A DNA stretch of 64,000 nucleotides, taken from the NCBI RefSeq assembly GCF_014638845.1, contig NZ_BMFP01000001.1, forward strand, positions 226,690 through 290,689. The letters run 5' to 3'. Below, piece after piece: positions 62,648-64,000 of this stretch. A model generated the notes under the pieces. The model saw only the letters and a program-made list of their open reading frames with translations, did not search any database and was not told where the DNA came from. The stretch comes from Pontibacter amylolyticus (lineage in GTDB: Bacteria > Bacteroidota > Bacteroidia > Cytophagales > Hymenobacteraceae). The position numbers and the translations under genes were made by a program. Each line of letters opens with the position of its first letter. Position 1 is the stretch's first letter.

Positions 62648-63460
62648 TTAAACAGCTACGGCGTTTTCGCGCAGTGCGTCGTTGAGTGAAGTTTTGAGGT
62701 CGGTGCTTTCCTTGCGCTGCCCAATGATCAGGGCACATGGCACCTGGAACTCGCCTGCCGGGAATTTCTTGGTATAGGAACCAGGTATAACCACGGCACG
62801 CGGCGGCACATAGCCCCTGTACTCCTTCGGCTCGCTTCCTGTCACGTCGATAATCCTGGAACTGCCCGTGATCGTCACGCCAGCACCGATTACGGCCTCT
62901 TTGCCAATGCGGCAACCTTCCACCAGAATGCTGCGTGATCCGATAAAGGCACCGTCTTCGATAATCGTGGGGGCTGCCTGCACTGGCTCCAGCACGCCAC
63001 CCAGACCAACACCGCCGCTCAGGTGCACGTGCTTGCCCACCTGCGCACAGCTGCCTACAGTCGCCCAGGTATCCACCATGGTTCCTTCGTCCACATAGGC
63101 GCCGATGTTCACATAAGAAGGCATCATGATCACACCCTTCGCCAGGTAGGCACCATAACGGGCCACGGCATGCGGCACGACCCGCACTCCCAGCTGCGCG
63201 TAGTTCGACTTGAGAGCGATCTTATCATGGAACTCAAACGGCCCCACCTCGATGGTTTTCATGGCCTGAATCGGGAAGTACATCAGCACCGCCTTCTTTA
63301 CCCACTCGTTTACCTTCCAGTCATCACCAACAGGCTCCGCCACACGCAGACGGCCTTTGTCCAGCTCCTCGATCACGGCACGCACCGCTTCAATCGTATG
63401 ATGTTCTTTCAGCAAGTCACGGTTTTCCCAGGCCTGCTCTATTATCTGCTGTAATGCCAT
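62648..63460 (-). CDS. dapD: Tetrahydrodipicolinate N-succinyltransferase
   Basis: Succinylates tetrahydrodipicolinate in the lysine/mDAP pathway. From ATG 63460 the protein is 270 aa, matching family length; a longer ORF from 63679 adds 73 unconserved residues that overlap the divergent gene. It has an N-terminal helical domain and left-handed hexapeptide repeats (PSYVNIGAYVDEGTMVD, IIEDGAFIGSRSILVEG, RIGKEAVIGAGVTIT). It supplies mDAP to the wall enzymes encoded elsewhere in the window. Confidence 0.95.
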   Translation of the reverse strand: MALQQIIEQAWENRDLLKEHHTIEAVRAVIEELDKGRLRVAEPVGDDWKVNEWVKKAVLMYFPIQAMKTIEVGPFEFHDKIALKSNYAQLGVRVVPHAVARYGAYLAKGVIMMPSYVNIGAYVDEGTMVDTWATVGSCAQVGKHVHLSGGVGLGGVLEPVQAAPTIIEDGAFIGSRSILVEGCRIGKEAVIGAGVTITGSSRIIDVTGSEPKEYRGYVPPRAVVIPGSYTKKFPAGEFQVPCALIIGQRKESTDLKTSLNDALRENAVAV

Positions 63461-63511
63461 GCTATTTTTCGTTTTTAGAGAATCAAAGCGTAAAAGTATT
63501 AAATTTAGGCG

Positions 63512-64000
63512 ATGTCTGAAAAGAGAATCCTGCTGGCCTCGCTGCTCAAGCCCATAAACGACACCCGGCTCTACGAAAAGCTGGGTCTGTCGCTTAGCAA
63601 AATTAAGGGTGCGAGCATCCATCTGGCCGGCTACGAAACGCCTATACCTGCAGGGGCGCCGGCTAACATACACTTCCACCCTATTTTCCAGTTTAAGAGG
63701 CTCAGCATGGGCCGTTTAACCGCCCAGCGCGATTACTACCGCCTGCTGCAACACATCAGGCCTCAGTTGGTGATCGTGAGCACACACGAACTGCTACTAC
63801 CTACGCTCCTATATAAAGCCAGGTATAAGGGCGTCAGAATTGTATACGACATACAGGAAAACTACAGCCTGAACCTGCGGTCACAGCACAACTACAGCTG
63901 GCCGCTTAAGCACCTGCTGGCGCTGAGCATTCGCACCATCGAAAGAATGTGCGCTACCAGCATCGACCATTTTCTGCTGGCCGAGCACAGTTATGCCGAT
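63512..64000 (+). CDS. Glycosyltransferase, N-terminal part (cut by window end)
   Basis: 163 codons from ATG 63512, open at the right edge. The start reads MSEKRILLASLLKPIND; later come LVIVSTHELLLPTLLY and RIVYDIQENYSLN, the pattern of the N-terminal Rossmann domain of GT-B type (GT4-like) glycosyltransferases. The donor-binding C-terminal domain lies outside the window. It is divergent from dapD with a 51-nt spacer. Probably acts in polysaccharide or cell-envelope glycan synthesis. Confidence 0.7.
   Translation, partial: MSEKRILLASLLKPINDTRLYEKLGLSLSKIKGASIHLAGYETPIPAGAPANIHFHPIFQFKRLSMGRLTAQRDYYRLLQHIRPQLVIVSTHELLLPTLLYKARYKGVRIVYDIQENYSLNLRSQHNYSWPLKHLLALSIRTIERMCATSIDHFLLAEHSYAD

Noticed and set aside
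63461..63679. N-terminal extension of dapD
   Set aside because: 73 extra residues overlap the divergent glycosyltransferase; the family start MALQQIIEQAW is at 63460.

Overview
The window is chromosomal DNA from a member of the Bacteroidota, most likely a Cytophagales of the Hymenobacteraceae (Pontibacter-like). Four things point there: moderate-to-high GC, several upstream regions with the Bacteroidetes promoter word TAnnTTTG, a general lack of Shine-Dalgarno sequences, and families typical of the phylum (DUF4199 proteins, split transketolase, YkuD_2-type transpeptidase, degenerate ABC-F protein, many SPII lipoproteins). I see no rRNA, tRNA, CRISPR array, prophage, insertion sequence or transposase. 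Gene density is high, and most gene ends carry strong hairpin terminators.

Layout. 0.3-8.7 kb (minus): an RqcH/NFACT protein, then a four-gene unit of giant PAS/GAF hybrid histidine kinase, stand-alone receiver, small unknown protein and PhnP-like hydrolase. 8.8-18.3 kb: miaA, pfkA, a TerB-like protein, an SLC13 transporter with RCK_C domains, a class III aminotransferase, a 58-aa basic protein, an MBL hydrolase, two small unknown genes and pepE. 18.4-25.2 kb (minus): Spy-like protein, putative anti-sigma, ECF sigma factor, two-gene transketolase, bcp, M23 peptidase and a FAH-family hydrolase. 25.5-31.8 kb: M48 lipoprotein, another lipoprotein, DnaQ-like exonuclease, Mpl-like ligase, dnaB, nitroreductase. 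31.8-32.6 kb is a repeat-rich intergenic region. 32.6-40 kb is a sugar-phosphate cluster (PfkB kinase, GH65 phosphorylase, OtsB, beta-PGM-like HAD, divergent pgi). 40-54 kb: kinase-like lipoprotein, topoisomerase IB, fused M16 peptidase, M48, App1-like phosphatase, SnoaL-like lipoprotein, mtgA, Lon-N protein, metallophosphoesterase, DAG kinase, third M48. 54-64 kb: YkuD_2 transpeptidase, BamE-like lipoprotein, small proteins, two DUF4199 paralogs, ABC-F ATPase, outer-membrane-like protein, tandem lmo0937-type proteins, hydroxyacyl-CoA dehydrogenase, VOC protein, dapD and a truncated glycosyltransferase.

How the genes fit together. Most have housekeeping or envelope roles: wall synthesis and remodelling (Mpl, MtgA, L,D-transpeptidase, M23, DapD), envelope proteolysis (three M48, one M16), envelope stress sensing (ECF sigma/anti-sigma/Spy-like) and central sugar metabolism (PfkA, PfkB, Pgi, transketolase, OtsB-GH65-beta-PGM).

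The most unusual signals are not genes. First, the word GGTATAG/CTATACC occurs about 90 times by hand count, against roughly 7 expected from composition. It lies on both strands, in coding sequence, at stop codons, in spacers and in terminator loops, which recalls an uptake-signal or HIP1-like iterated word. Second, several intergenic imperfect palindromes are built from iterated 7-13 nt words. One fills the space where a kinase-like lipoprotein appears to have lost the beta-barrel seen in its relatives.
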